A stretch of DNA of 6,486 nucleotides, from positions 1 to 6,486 of the forward strand of contig JALORM010000107.1 of assembly GCA_025458985.1 (NCBI GenBank), given 5' to 3'. The DNA is from Paracoccaceae bacterium (GTDB lineage: Bacteria; Pseudomonadota; Alphaproteobacteria; Rhodobacterales; Rhodobacteraceae). Positions 1 through 5,847 of this stretch are shown piece after piece (position 1 is the first letter of the stretch; every line of letters begins with the position of its first letter). Below the pieces are notes generated by a model. It was not told the origin of the DNA. It saw only the letters and a list, made by a program, of their open reading frames with translations, and did not search any database. The position numbers were made by a program, and so were the translations under genes.

Positions 1-923
1 GCCGCGGTCTCGGCCGCGATCTCGACCGCGCGGTCGTAGTAGGACCGTTCCACCAGCATCCGCGTCGGCGCGTTGCAGCTTTGGCCCGAGTTGTTGAAGC
101 AGTGCCGCGCGCCGCGCACGACGGCCTTCTCGTCGGCATCGGCGAAGATCAGGTTGGCGCCCTTGCCGCCGAGTTCCAGATGCACGCGCTTCAGCGTGGC
201 GGCGGCCTTCTTCTGGATCGCGACGCCCGCGCGGGTCGAGCCGGTGAAGCTGATCATGTCGACGTCCGGATGGCCCGACAGATGCGTGCCCACCCCAGGC
301 CCGTCGCCGTTCACCAGGTTGAACACGCCCTTCGGGAAGCCCGCCTCGTCCACGAATTCAGCAAACAGCAGCGACGACAGTGGCGCCACCTCGGAGGGCT
401 TCAGCACCATCGTGCATCCCGTCAGCATCGCCGGCACCGCCTTCAGCGTGACCTGGTTCATCGGCCAGTTCCAGGGCGTGATCATGCCGACGACGCCCAC
501 GGGTTCATAAAGGATGCGGTCGTTGGGCGCGTGCGGGCCGAGGGGGCGTTCGAACGCGAAGCCGTCGAAGGCCTTGAGGAAGTTCGCGGCGTGCCAGTCG
601 AAGCAGGGCGCCTGCTGGTCGCGCGCCATGTCGATGGGCGCCCCCATCTCGAGGCTGATCGCCTGCGCCATCTCTTCGGACCGTCGCTGGTAGATCGAGA
701 AGAGCTTCTCGACCAGCGCGCGCCGCTCGGCGGGCGCGGTGTCGAAGGCCCAGGCATCGAAGGCCCGGCGGGCGGCGGCGACGGCCGCGTCGGTGTCGGC
801 CTGCCCGCCGAGCGAGATGACCGCGCAGGGTTCCTCGGTCGAGGGGTCGATCACCTCGATGTCCGCCCCTGCCAGCGGGGCAACCCAGGCCCCGTCGATG
901 TAGAATTCGCGCTTCTCGATCAT
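1..923 (-). CDS. NAD(P)-dependent aldehyde dehydrogenase, 3' end cut by window
   Basis: Oxidises an aldehyde to the carboxylic acid with NAD(P)+, in the cytoplasm; the substrate cannot be read from the sequence. 307 codons are present of a family that is usually about 475-500 residues, so the C-terminal third lies outside the window. The ALDH landmarks appear in order: PWNWP at residues 150-154 with the oxyanion-hole Asn152, KPSE with the cofactor-binding Lys175, FTGSTRAG at 226-233, the general base Glu250 in LELGGKGAN, and the nucleophile Cys283 in GQSCNAPTRML. The GQSCNAPTR form recalls the CddD-like ALDH subgroup (from memory, not searched). The ATG at 921-923 is preceded on the minus strand by GGAGGA at about 934-939, which fixes the start (MIEKREFYIDG). 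It is divergent from the peroxiredoxin gene and has a perfect palindrome 44 bp upstream of its start. No frame damage is visible. Confidence 0.95.
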   Translation of the reverse strand, partial: MIEKREFYIDGAWVAPLAGADIEVIDPSTEEPCAVISLGGQADTDAAVAAARRAFDAWAFDTAPAERRALVEKLFSIYQRRSEEMAQAISLEMGAPIDMARDQQAPCFDWHAANFLKAFDGFAFERPLGPHAPNDRILYEPVGVVGMITPWNWPMNQVTLKAVPAMLTGCTMVLKPSEVAPLSSLLFAEFVDEAGFPKGVFNLVNGDGPGVGTHLSGHPDVDMISFTGSTRAGVAIQKKAAATLKRVHLELGGKGANLIFADADEKAVVRGARHCFNNSGQSCNAPTRMLVERSYYDRAVEIAAETA

Positions 924-966
924 CGCCCGTTTCTCCTCCGGTCTGCCCGCGGCACCCTGTCATTCG

Positions 967-985
967 GCCTTGCGCTGCGCAAGGC
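967..985. promoter_or_regulatory. perfect 19-bp palindrome, candidate operator
   Basis: GCCTTGCGC-T-GCGCAAGGC is a perfect inverted repeat with 9-bp half sites around a single central base. It lies between the divergent aldehyde dehydrogenase (start 923) and peroxiredoxin (start 1143) genes, only 44-62 bp upstream of the dehydrogenase ATG. That is where a repressor of the dehydrogenase would bind. The symmetry and one-base centre suit a dimeric regulator of TetR, GntR or similar type, but no regulator gene is in the window. As RNA it could also fold into a 7-bp hairpin with a 5-nt loop, without a U tract. Confidence 0.5.
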
Positions 986-1042
986 AGGGCAGGAACCCCG
1001 TTCCGGGGCGGTCACGTTGCGGCGAACGTCGGTCGCGCCGGG

Positions 1043-1084
1043 CGGGGTTCCGGCACGAGGTTCGACTTTTCTTGCCGGACCCCG
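1043..1084. repeat. long imperfect inverted repeat upstream of peroxiredoxin
   Basis: CGGGGTTCCGGCA (1043-1055) pairs with TGCCGGACCCCG (1073-1084): 12 base pairs with one bulged T in the left arm and a 17-nt loop. It ends 58 bp before the peroxiredoxin ATG, so it lies in the promoter or 5' leader of that gene. It could be an operator with spaced half sites, a leader hairpin, or chance in GC-rich DNA. I found no convincing -35/-10 pair beside it. A smaller hairpin, CCCCG-TTC-CGGGG, sits at 996-1008. Confidence 0.4.
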
Positions 1085-1142
1085 TGCATTCCGGCGTGCC
1101 TCGGCATACTTCTGCCCTGAAGCAACCTGGAAGGAGGCCGCC

Positions 1143-1799
1143 ATGGGCCTGCGCATCAACGATATCGCCCCCGACTTCACCGCCGACTCGACCGAAGGCC
1201 GGATCGAGTTCCACAAGTGGATCGGCGACGGCTACGCGATCCTCTTCAGCCACCCGCGCGACTTCACGCCGGTCTGCACGACCGAGTTCGGTGCGGTCGC
1301 CCAGCTGGCGGAGGAGTTCGAGAAGCGGAACACCAAGGTGATCGGCGTCTCGGTCGATTCGGTCGAGGACCACCTGAAGTGGAAGCGCGACATCGAGGCC
1401 TTCGCCGGCGCCCCGGCCAACTTCCCGATCATCGACGACACCTCGCTGTCGGTGTCGAAGGCCTACGACATGCTGCCCGCCGACTTCTACCTGCCGACCG
1501 AGGGGCGCACGCCCGCCAACTCGGCCACGGTGCGGTCGGTGTTCATCATCGGGCCGGACAAGAAGGTGCGGCTGACGATGACCTACCCGATGTCGATCGG
1601 CCGCAACTTCGCCGAGATCCTGCGCGCGCTCGACGCGGTGCGCGCGACCGACGGGGTACCCTTCGCCACGCCGGCGAACTGGGTGCCCGGGCAGGACGTG
1701 ATCGTCGCGCTGAGCGTGCCGACCGACGAGGCGAAGGCGAAGTACGGCGACCTCGACATCCGGCTGCCCTACCTGCGCTACGCCAGGCATCCGGGCTGA
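1143..1799 (+). CDS. 1-Cys peroxiredoxin (Prx6/AhpC-TSA family)
   Basis: A cytoplasmic thiol peroxidase that reduces hydrogen peroxide and organic hydroperoxides. The 218-residue length is normal for the Prx6 group. The thioredoxin-fold N-terminal part carries the peroxidatic motif PVCTTEFG with Cys45, the supporting Thr42 and Pro38 in SHPRDFTPVC, His37, and the conserved active-site Arg131 in ATVRSVF. The C-terminal 1-Cys Prx domain starts near residue 150 and ends with the typical DIRLPYLR segment. Cys45 is the only cysteine in the whole protein, so there is no resolving cysteine. In this family an outside thiol such as glutathione, or another small thiol or protein, then recycles the sulfenic acid; the partner is not shown here. 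The start is secure: AAGGAGG at 1131-1137 sits 5 nt before the ATG. It is probably monocistronic, with a GC hairpin 17 bp past the stop. Confidence 0.96.
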   Translation: MGLRINDIAPDFTADSTEGRIEFHKWIGDGYAILFSHPRDFTPVCTTEFGAVAQLAEEFEKRNTKVIGVSVDSVEDHLKWKRDIEAFAGAPANFPIIDDTSLSVSKAYDMLPADFYLPTEGRTPANSATVRSVFIIGPDKKVRLTMTYPMSIGRNFAEILRALDAVRATDGVPFATPANWVPGQDVIVALSVPTDEAKAKYGDLDIRLPYLRYARHPG

Positions 1800-1815
1800 G
1801 ACCTTCGAGACACAG

Positions 1816-1840
1816 GCCCCGGCGGCGGCGCCGGCGGGGC
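1816..1840 (+). terminator. GC-rich hairpin after peroxiredoxin gene
   Basis: This 25-nt stretch folds as 6 bp, one G-G mismatch, then 4 bp around a GGC loop. It begins 17 nt after the peroxiredoxin stop, where a terminator is expected, and just before the candidate promoter of the next gene. No U tract follows, so termination strength is uncertain; high-GC alphaproteobacterial terminators often lack a clear one. Confidence 0.4.
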
Positions 1841-1851
1841 TCTCAGGGGAC

Positions 1852-1880
1852 TTGCGCGCTGGCCGATCCCGTTGCCTAAT
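1852..1880 (+). promoter_or_regulatory. candidate sigma-70-type promoter
   Basis: TTGCGC at 1852-1857 and CCTAAT at 1875-1880 are separated by exactly 17 bp; each matches 4 of 6 consensus bases. A transcript would start near 1887 and give a leader of about 34 nt before the ATG at 1921. This supports separate transcription of the small membrane-anchored gene. It was found by eye in a short gap, so chance is possible. Confidence 0.35.
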
Positions 1881-1920
1881 CCTGGTCCGGTGGGGGCGAT
1901 GTGAAGCGGGAGCTGGCTCG

Positions 1921-2442
1921 ATGCCCGTCGTCATTGCCATACTCGGTGCCCTCGGCATCGCCTATTTCTGGTACATGCGCGCGAAGAACGCCCGCGAGGC
2001 GGCCGAAACGCTGGCCGATGCGGCCAACGACGTGCGCCTTGCTGCCCGGCGCTTCGGGTTCCGCCGCAAGGCCAACCTGCACCCGGCCGACGCGGTCGAC
2101 GACCCGCGGCTTGCCGCCATGGGCGTCGTCGCGGCGGTGGCGCAGATGGACCGGGCCTGGGAGCGTGAGATCGCCGACAGGATGACGGTCCAGGCGCAGT
2201 CGGTCTTCGGCGTCGATCTGGCGGAGGCCGAGGAAATGACGGTCTTCGGCCGCTGGCTGTCGGACCAGAGCGGTACGCCGGACGAGCTGGTTCGGCGGCT
2301 GGCCAGACGGATCGCCGCGCTCTCGGGCCCGGAAGCCCTGCCGGATCTGGAACGCATGATCGCCGCCGTGACCGGCTCGGGCCGGGCGCCGTCCGAACGC
2401 GTGCAGGACGCGCTCGACACGCTGCACCGGGTGATCCGGTAG
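1921..2442 (+). CDS. small membrane-anchored protein of unknown function
   Basis: I do not recognise this 173-residue protein by name. Residues about 2-17 (PVVIAILGALGIAYFWY) form one hydrophobic helix, followed by RAKNAR and an RRFGFRRK stretch. That positive charge suggests a single-pass anchor with a cytoplasmic body. The rest is predicted mostly helical, rich in Ala, Glu and Arg, with no cysteine. The segment from DPRLAAMGVVAAVAQMD to GRWL faintly resembles the TerB-like helical fold (an acidic helix pair after an A-rich helix), but this is a weak resemblance only. The ATG at 1921 has GGGAG 8 nt upstream and starts exactly at the hydrophobic helix. The in-frame TTG at 1852 would add 23 unlikely residues and overlap the candidate promoter. 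It is convergent with the L,D-transpeptidase gene. Confidence 0.8.
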   Translation: MPVVIAILGALGIAYFWYMRAKNAREAAETLADAANDVRLAARRFGFRRKANLHPADAVDDPRLAAMGVVAAVAQMDRAWEREIADRMTVQAQSVFGVDLAEAEEMTVFGRWLSDQSGTPDELVRRLARRIAALSGPEALPDLERMIAAVTGSGRAPSERVQDALDTLHRVIR

Positions 2443-2501
2443 GCCGGACGCGGAGCGACGCGTCCCGCCCTGCGGGTCACGTCGCCCCGGCGCGGAAGCG
2501 G

Positions 2502-2516
2502 GCGCCTGTCAGGCGC
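2502..2516. repeat. 15-bp palindrome in convergent gap
   Basis: GCGCCTG-T-CAGGCGC is a perfect inverted repeat with a one-base centre, 60 bp past the stop of the plus-strand gene. As RNA it gives a 6-bp stem with a 3-nt loop on either strand. In a gap between two gene ends, a role in termination or 3'-end stability is more likely than a role as an operator. Confidence 0.35.
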
Positions 2517-2535
2517 GGGCGAGGCACGCGGCGCA

Positions 2536-2572
2536 TGCGGCCGTGCAAGGGCTGATGCCGGGCATGGCCGCA
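2536..2572. terminator. strong hairpin, candidate bidirectional terminator
   Basis: TGCGGCCGTGC (2536-2546) pairs with GCATGGCCGCA (2562-2572): 11 pairs including one G-T wobble. A further GGC/GCC stem around TGAT lies inside. It sits between the stops of two convergent genes (2442 plus, 2611 minus), the usual place for a shared terminator, and the stem forms from either strand. There is no U run on either side, so it may depend on Rho or serve to protect 3' ends. Confidence 0.5.
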
Positions 2573-2610
2573 CGGTCCCGCACCGGGCACGCCGGCAGAC
2601 CGTCGGTCCG

Positions 2611-3198
2611 TCAGACAGGGTCCTTCGGATAGAGGAAGATCGGCGCCCCGATCGTGACGCGGGCGTACAGATCCTCGACGTGCTGGTTGACCAGACGCAC
2701 GCAGCCGTTCGAGACGGCGGTGCCGATGGTCCAGGGGTCGGTCGTGCCGTGAATGCGCAGGAACGTATCCCCGCGGCGCGGCGTGAAGAGGTAAAGCGCG
2801 CGCGAGCCCAGAGGATTCGTCGGGCCGCCGGGCATCCCGTCCGCCCATTGTGCATAGGCCGAGGGGTTGCGGGCGATCATCTCGTCGGTGGGCCGCCAGG
2901 TCGGCCATTCCTTCTTGGCGCCCAGGAAGAACCGCCCCGGCTCGTAGAGGTCTCCGCGACCGATCCCCACGCGGTAGCGGATCGCGCGGCGCCGCTCGGG
3001 CAGCGTCAGATAGAGGCTCGTCGTCTGCGGTACGACATGGATCTCGCCCGCGGCGTGATCCGAACCGATCCGGACCACGACGGGCGTCCATTCCTCGGGC
3101 ATGGTCCAGCTGGCCGGTGCCTGGGCGCCGGCAGGAAGCGCAAGCGCCCCTGCGGCGGCCGCGGCGGTCACCTTGATGAAATCTCGTCTTCCAAACAC
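2611..3198 (-). CDS. Tat-exported L,D-transpeptidase (YkuD family)
   Basis: A periplasmic cysteine transpeptidase expected to act on peptidoglycan stem peptides (3-3 cross-links or attachment of a protein or amino acid); which reaction cannot be told from sequence. The 195-residue product opens with a twin-arginine signal, RRDFIK at residues 4-9, then an Ala-rich hydrophobic core and a likely cleavage after AQA (residues 25-27). The catalytic YkuD signature is complete: His150 in RIHGTTDP and SNGCVRL with Cys166, plus Ser163, Gly165 and Arg168. A region rich in Trp and Pro (about 98-126) precedes the catalytic part and is usual in this alphaproteobacterial group. The start is GTG at 3196-3198, backed by AGGGGA 7 nt upstream and by the position of the Tat motif. 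It is probably monocistronic: 303 bp separate it from the operon behind it, and it converges on the gene at 1921. Confidence 0.95.
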   Translation of the reverse strand: MFGRRDFIKVTAAAAAGALALPAGAQAPASWTMPEEWTPVVVRIGSDHAAGEIHVVPQTTSLYLTLPERRRAIRYRVGIGRGDLYEPGRFFLGAKKEWPTWRPTDEMIARNPSAYAQWADGMPGGPTNPLGSRALYLFTPRRGDTFLRIHGTTDPWTIGTAVSNGCVRLVNQHVEDLYARVTIGAPIFLYPKDPV

Positions 3199-3205
3199 GT
3201 CCGTT

Positions 3206-3211
3206 TCCCCT
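3206..3211 (-). promoter_or_regulatory. ribosome binding site fixing a GTG start
   Basis: Read on the minus strand this is AGGGGA, 7 nt before the GTG at 3198-3196. No in-frame ATG gives an intact Tat signal, so this site decides the start of the L,D-transpeptidase. Confidence 0.6.
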
Positions 3212-3450
3212 GATGCGTCGGCTCTTCGCTCCGGCCGAATCGCCTGGCTGTCAGATTATTGCGCGGAATCTCGCCGATCTCGCGTCCGGAGCTCAAGAAC
3301 CTGCCGCCGCGTTGCCTGCCCGCATCATCGGACCGGATGCCGGGTGGTTCGGGCCCCGGGCTCCTGCCCGTGGCAGACATGCGGCCGCGCCGCGCCGCTG
3401 ACGGCCGGCCGCGGGTTGCACCGGGACGAGGGCTGCCGACCGGGGGAGCC

Positions 3451-3481
3451 ACCGGCAGAGGCATTGGGCCTTGCCGCCGGT
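3451..3481 (-). terminator. weak candidate terminator hairpin of the polysaccharide operon
   Basis: ACCGGC (3451-3456) pairs with GCCGGT (3476-3481), with an inner GGCA/TGCC pairing offset by a 3-nt bulge. It lies about 20 nt past the stop of the sugar transferase in transcription direction. No U tract follows, so this is only the best hairpin in the expected place. Confidence 0.25.
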
Positions 3482-3501
3482 CTGCACGGGGCACAGGGCC
3501 G

Positions 3502-4146
3502 TCAGGCTGCCCTTCGCCGCTGCTGCCCGCGCCCCCGGCCGGCGATCAGGATCGCCGCCGTCCGCCCGATCAGCCACAGGTCGAAGGCCGGCGACGCGCG
3601 CCGGAGGTAGATCCGGTCGAGGCGCGCCTTCGCGGGGACGCATCGGCGCGAATAGACGGCGTCGGTCTCTTCCGCGCTGGTGCAGGCGGCCAGCAGTGCC
3701 TCTTCGCGCCGGTGGTAGAGGCAGGTGGCAAGGCCGGTGATGCCCGGCCGGGCGCGCAGCACGTCGGCATAGACGTGCGGGAAGCGTTCGACATAGCGCG
3801 GCAGCGGCGGGCGGGGGCCGACGAAGCTCATCTCGCCCTTCAGGATGTTCCACAGCTGCGGCAGCTCGTCGAGGCGCCAGCGCCTCAGGTGCCGCCCGAG
3901 CGGGGTGATCCGACCGGCCTTCGCCCCGCCGGACACACCGCCGTCGGCATCGCTGCCGGGCGCCATGGTCCGCAGTTTCCACAAGGTGAAGGGTCGCCCG
4001 TCCTGACCGACGCGGACCGAGCCGTAGAAGACCCCCCCGCCTCCGGCGATGCGCAGGGCCAGGATGCAGCCGGCAAGGACCGGAAGGCCCGGCAGGCAGA
4101 TCAGGGCGACAAGGGCAAGGTCGAGCACCCGTTTCGCTGGGGTCAT
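3502..4146 (-). CDS. undecaprenyl-phosphate sugar phosphotransferase (bacterial sugar transferase, PglC/ExoY-like)
   Basis: A monotopic phosphoglycosyl transferase: it moves a sugar-1-phosphate from a nucleotide sugar to undecaprenyl phosphate at the inner membrane, the first step of a surface glycan. The 214-residue length fits the short form, which has only the catalytic domain. KRVLD (residues 5-9) opens the single N-terminal hydrophobic segment; Pro19 and Pro22 within it fit the kinked re-entrant helix known from PglC. Then come the SVRVGQDGRPFTLWKLRTM block (43-61), LDELPQLWN with the catalytic Asp93-Glu94 pair, LKGEMSFVGPRP (102-113) and RPGITGLAT (133-141). After it, CLYHRREEALL replaces the WAQVNGR form of ExoY-like enzymes and agrees with the other family branch. 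The ATG at 4144-4146 overlaps the stop of the epimerase gene as ATGA, so translation is likely coupled. An upstream ATG (4176) would add ten residues inside the epimerase gene and is less likely. The donor sugar is unknown. Confidence 0.94.
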   Translation of the reverse strand: MTPAKRVLDLALVALICLPGLPVLAGCILALRIAGGGGVFYGSVRVGQDGRPFTLWKLRTMAPGSDADGGVSGGAKAGRITPLGRHLRRWRLDELPQLWNILKGEMSFVGPRPPLPRYVERFPHVYADVLRARPGITGLATCLYHRREEALLAACTSAEETDAVYSRRCVPAKARLDRIYLRRASPAFDLWLIGRTAAILIAGRGRGQQRRRAA

Positions 4147-4979
4147 GCGGCCACCTCTGTCGCAAGGGCGCGCCATGCGGCGACAAGGGCCGCGGCGTCT
4201 GCGGCCGGCGGATGTGCCCCGAGGAAGGTCCAGAGCCGTGCGGGGTCGATCTCGACCCGTTCGGGCGCATCCGCCGGACCGTCACGCCAGATGACGGTGC
4301 GCCCGGCCGCCCGCGCAAGATCGCCCATGGCGACGCTGCCCGGAGCGGACAAGTTCAGGACAGCCGGCGGCCTGGGTCCGGCCGCGAGTGCGGTGATGGC
4401 CCGGGCCAGCGCGTCCGGCCCGATGTAGCTCCGCCGCGGGCCGCGTCCGCCGGCGCAACGGTGGAGCGCGACCGGACCTGCCCCGCTGCCGAGAAGCCAG
4501 TCGGCCCCCGCGACGTTGCCGATCCGCAGGATCGCCACCTCGGGCGCACCGGCCCCACGCCGGGCGACCCAGTCGCGTACCGCGTCCTCCATCGCCGCCT
4601 TGGCCGCGCCATAGGCCCCCGTCGGTGCCGCCGGAGCCTCTTCGGCGAAGGGTCCGCCGCCGCCATAGACCGCGGCGGTCGAGGCGATGAGCACCCGCTG
4701 CGCCCCACCCCGTGCGGCGGCCTCCAGCGCGGCCACCGCCAGCGTCGTGTTCAGCGCCAGCACCTCGGGCGGGCCGCCGGTCACCCCCGACAGCACGACC
4801 ACCGCCCGCGCGCCGCTGACCACGCGCGCCAGCCCGCCCGGGTCCGCAAGCGGGTCGAGGCAGCCGCCGGGGCTCGCCCGGCGCGCCTCGCGCGACTGGA
4901 AGGTCGCCCCCGCCCAGAACGGCCGCAACAGCCGCCCGAGCCTGCCGCCCGCACCGAGAACGACCATCCCCTCAGCCAT
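4143..4979 (-). CDS. NAD-dependent epimerase/dehydratase (extended SDR family)
   Basis: It probably changes a nucleotide sugar (epimerisation, dehydration or reduction) for the glycan started by the transferase encoded directly after it; the substrate is not readable. The 278-residue product starts with the Rossmann strand and loop VVLGAGGRLG, with Gly9, Gly12 and Gly15 in the GxxGxxG spacing of extended SDRs. It has N77 in LALNTTLAV, the STAAVYGG strand with Ser100/Thr101, and the catalytic Tyr123-x3-Lys127 in YGAAK. The C-terminal substrate part is short compared with the 310-340 residues of typical GalE-type enzymes, so a reductase or another atypical member is possible. The ATG at 4977-4979 lies 8 nt inside the permease gene. 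It has no good ribosome site of its own, which suggests translational coupling. A second ATG (residue 5) has GAGGGG too close to it. The frame extends upstream to 5120 but there only shadows the permease. Confidence 0.88.
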   Translation of the reverse strand: MAEGMVVLGAGGRLGRLLRPFWAGATFQSREARRASPGGCLDPLADPGGLARVVSGARAVVVLSGVTGGPPEVLALNTTLAVAALEAAARGGAQRVLIASTAAVYGGGGPFAEEAPAAPTGAYGAAKAAMEDAVRDWVARRGAGAPEVAILRIGNVAGADWLLGSGAGPVALHRCAGGRGPRRSYIGPDALARAITALAAGPRPPAVLNLSAPGSVAMGDLARAAGRTVIWRDGPADAPERVEIDPARLWTFLGAHPPAADAAALVAAWRALATEVAA

Positions 4980-5751
4980 TGACGATGTCCCGGTGGTAGC
5001 GGCCGAGGAACAGCAGCCCCGCCGCCAGCGCAAGGGCCGCCAGCCCGAGCACGTAGCCGGGCGAGACATAGGCGCCGTCGTAGGTGGCAAAGAGCCCGAT
5101 GCGCACCTGTCCGACGACATGGACGAGCGGGTTCCACCAGAGCCAGCCGCGCCAGGGCTCGGGCACCGTCTCGAACTGGAAGACGATGGTCGACAGCAGG
5201 AACAGCGGCCGCGTCAGGATCGCCCAGAGACGTTCCCACGAGGGAAAGACCTCTCCCAGAAGGCAGTTGAGTGCGCCGACCCCGAACCCCAGCGCCGCCG
5301 CCATGGCAAGGCCGAGGCCAAGGGCCTCCCATCGCAGGATCACATCCACCGAAAACAGCCCCACGATAAGTGACAGCACGACCGCGAAGACCACCAGCTG
5401 CGTCGTTGCCGCCAGCAGGAACCGCGCCGCCAGCGCGTCGAGGAAGGTGACCCCGGGATAGAACAGCAGAGGCCGCGAGAAGCGGATGGCCTGCGAAACC
5501 CGCTGCGAGATCTCGAGGTAGGCCACGAAGGGCAGGAACCCTGACGCGTAGAAGAAGGCGAAGCTCGATCCCACGGGGGGCGCCGTAAACGCAATCGAAA
5601 AGATCAGCGTGAGAAGAAGGATCCCGGCGACAGGCTCGCCGACCGCCCAGAGGTAGCCGAAGCGCGCGCGTCCATGGGTGGTCTCCATCTCGCGGAGGAG
5701 GAGGGCCAGGATGGTCCGGGAAGTGCGGAAGCGGCGATTCGGGCGGGCCAT
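4972..5751 (-). CDS. kpsM: ABC-2 type polysaccharide export permease (KpsM/Wzm family)
   Basis: Inner-membrane permease of an ABC exporter for capsule or similar lipid-linked polysaccharide; it works as a dimer with an ATPase (KpsT/Wzt). The 259-residue length is that of KpsM. A cytoplasmic N-terminus (RTILALLLREMETTHGRARFGYLW, about 13-35) leads into about six membrane segments: roughly 33-56, 64-80, 107-133, 143-165, 176-193 and 229-250. Family marks include REMETTHGR, GYLWAVGEP, the RFSRPLLFYPGVTFLDAL stretch (90-107), FETVPEP (193-199) and LWWNPLVHVVGQVR (204-217), ending RYHRDIVN. The start at 5751 is set by GAGGGAG 8 nt upstream (5760-5766) and by the family length; the same frame is open to 6333 but gives Arg/Gly-rich filler. 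It is the first gene of the three-gene operon. No ATPase gene is in the window, which is notable. Calling it kpsM is by family; a Wzm for O-antigen-like glycan is possible. Confidence 0.92.
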   Translation of the reverse strand: MARPNRRFRTSRTILALLLREMETTHGRARFGYLWAVGEPVAGILLLTLIFSIAFTAPPVGSSFAFFYASGFLPFVAYLEISQRVSQAIRFSRPLLFYPGVTFLDALAARFLLAATTQLVVFAVVLSLIVGLFSVDVILRWEALGLGLAMAAALGFGVGALNCLLGEVFPSWERLWAILTRPLFLLSTIVFQFETVPEPWRGWLWWNPLVHVVGQVRIGLFATYDGAYVSPGYVLGLAALALAAGLLFLGRYHRDIVNG

Positions 5752-5847
5752 GGTCTCGTCTCCCTCTTGGCCCGGGCAGATTGGCCCGAAACCGGTTAAC
5801 GAAGCGCGCAGCCGCGTCCGGACCCGACCCGGTGCCGGGGGGCGGGC
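5752..5847. promoter_or_regulatory. divergent intergenic region of the polysaccharide cluster
   Basis: These 96 bp separate the minus-strand operon from the plus-strand frame at 5848 and must hold the operon promoter. Visible elements are the permease ribosome site (5760-5766), an 8-bp direct repeat TTGGCCCG at 5767-5774 and 5781-5788 (14 bp start to start), and the palindrome AACCGGTT at 5790-5797 within the only AT-containing patch (AACCGGTTAAC). I could not place a convincing -35/-10 pair on either strand. Confidence 0.45.

Larger units (their letters stand above)
3199..3501. other. 303-bp gap without a convincing gene
   Basis: It lies between the end of the polysaccharide operon and the start of the L,D-transpeptidase, both on the minus strand. 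Frames open across it on both strands are Arg/Ala/Pro-rich shadows with no start signal or recognisable motif. The part next to the transpeptidase holds the only AT-rich spot, AGATTATT at 3253-3260, which reads TAATCT on the minus strand. That could be a -10 element about 55 bp before the GTG, but no good -35 lies at 16-18 bp. The promoter of the transpeptidase should be here. Confidence 0.5.

Noticed and set aside
1071..1110. CTTGCCG as a heat-shock-type -35 with a CATACT-like -10
   Set aside because: The spacing is too long (about 24-27 bp) for an RpoH or sigma-70 promoter.
81..1142. Long plus-strand extension in frame with the peroxiredoxin
   Set aside because: It is antisense to a clear aldehyde dehydrogenase; the peroxiredoxin has a strong ribosome site and a family-standard start at 1143.
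1852..1920. TTG start extending the small membrane-anchored protein
   Set aside because: It would add 23 residues before a clean membrane helix and overlap a candidate promoter; the ATG at 1921 has its own ribosome site.
960..1958. Minus-strand frame of 332 codons across the peroxiredoxin
   Set aside because: Arg/Gly/Val-rich antisense shadow of a well-supported gene.
3381..3411. GCGGCCGC and CGGCCGGCCG palindromes
   Set aside because: Short pure-GC palindromes are expected by chance at this base composition.
3259..4428. Plus-strand frame of 389 codons across the sugar transferase
   Set aside because: Antisense to the transferase with intact catalytic motifs; no motif or start signal of its own.
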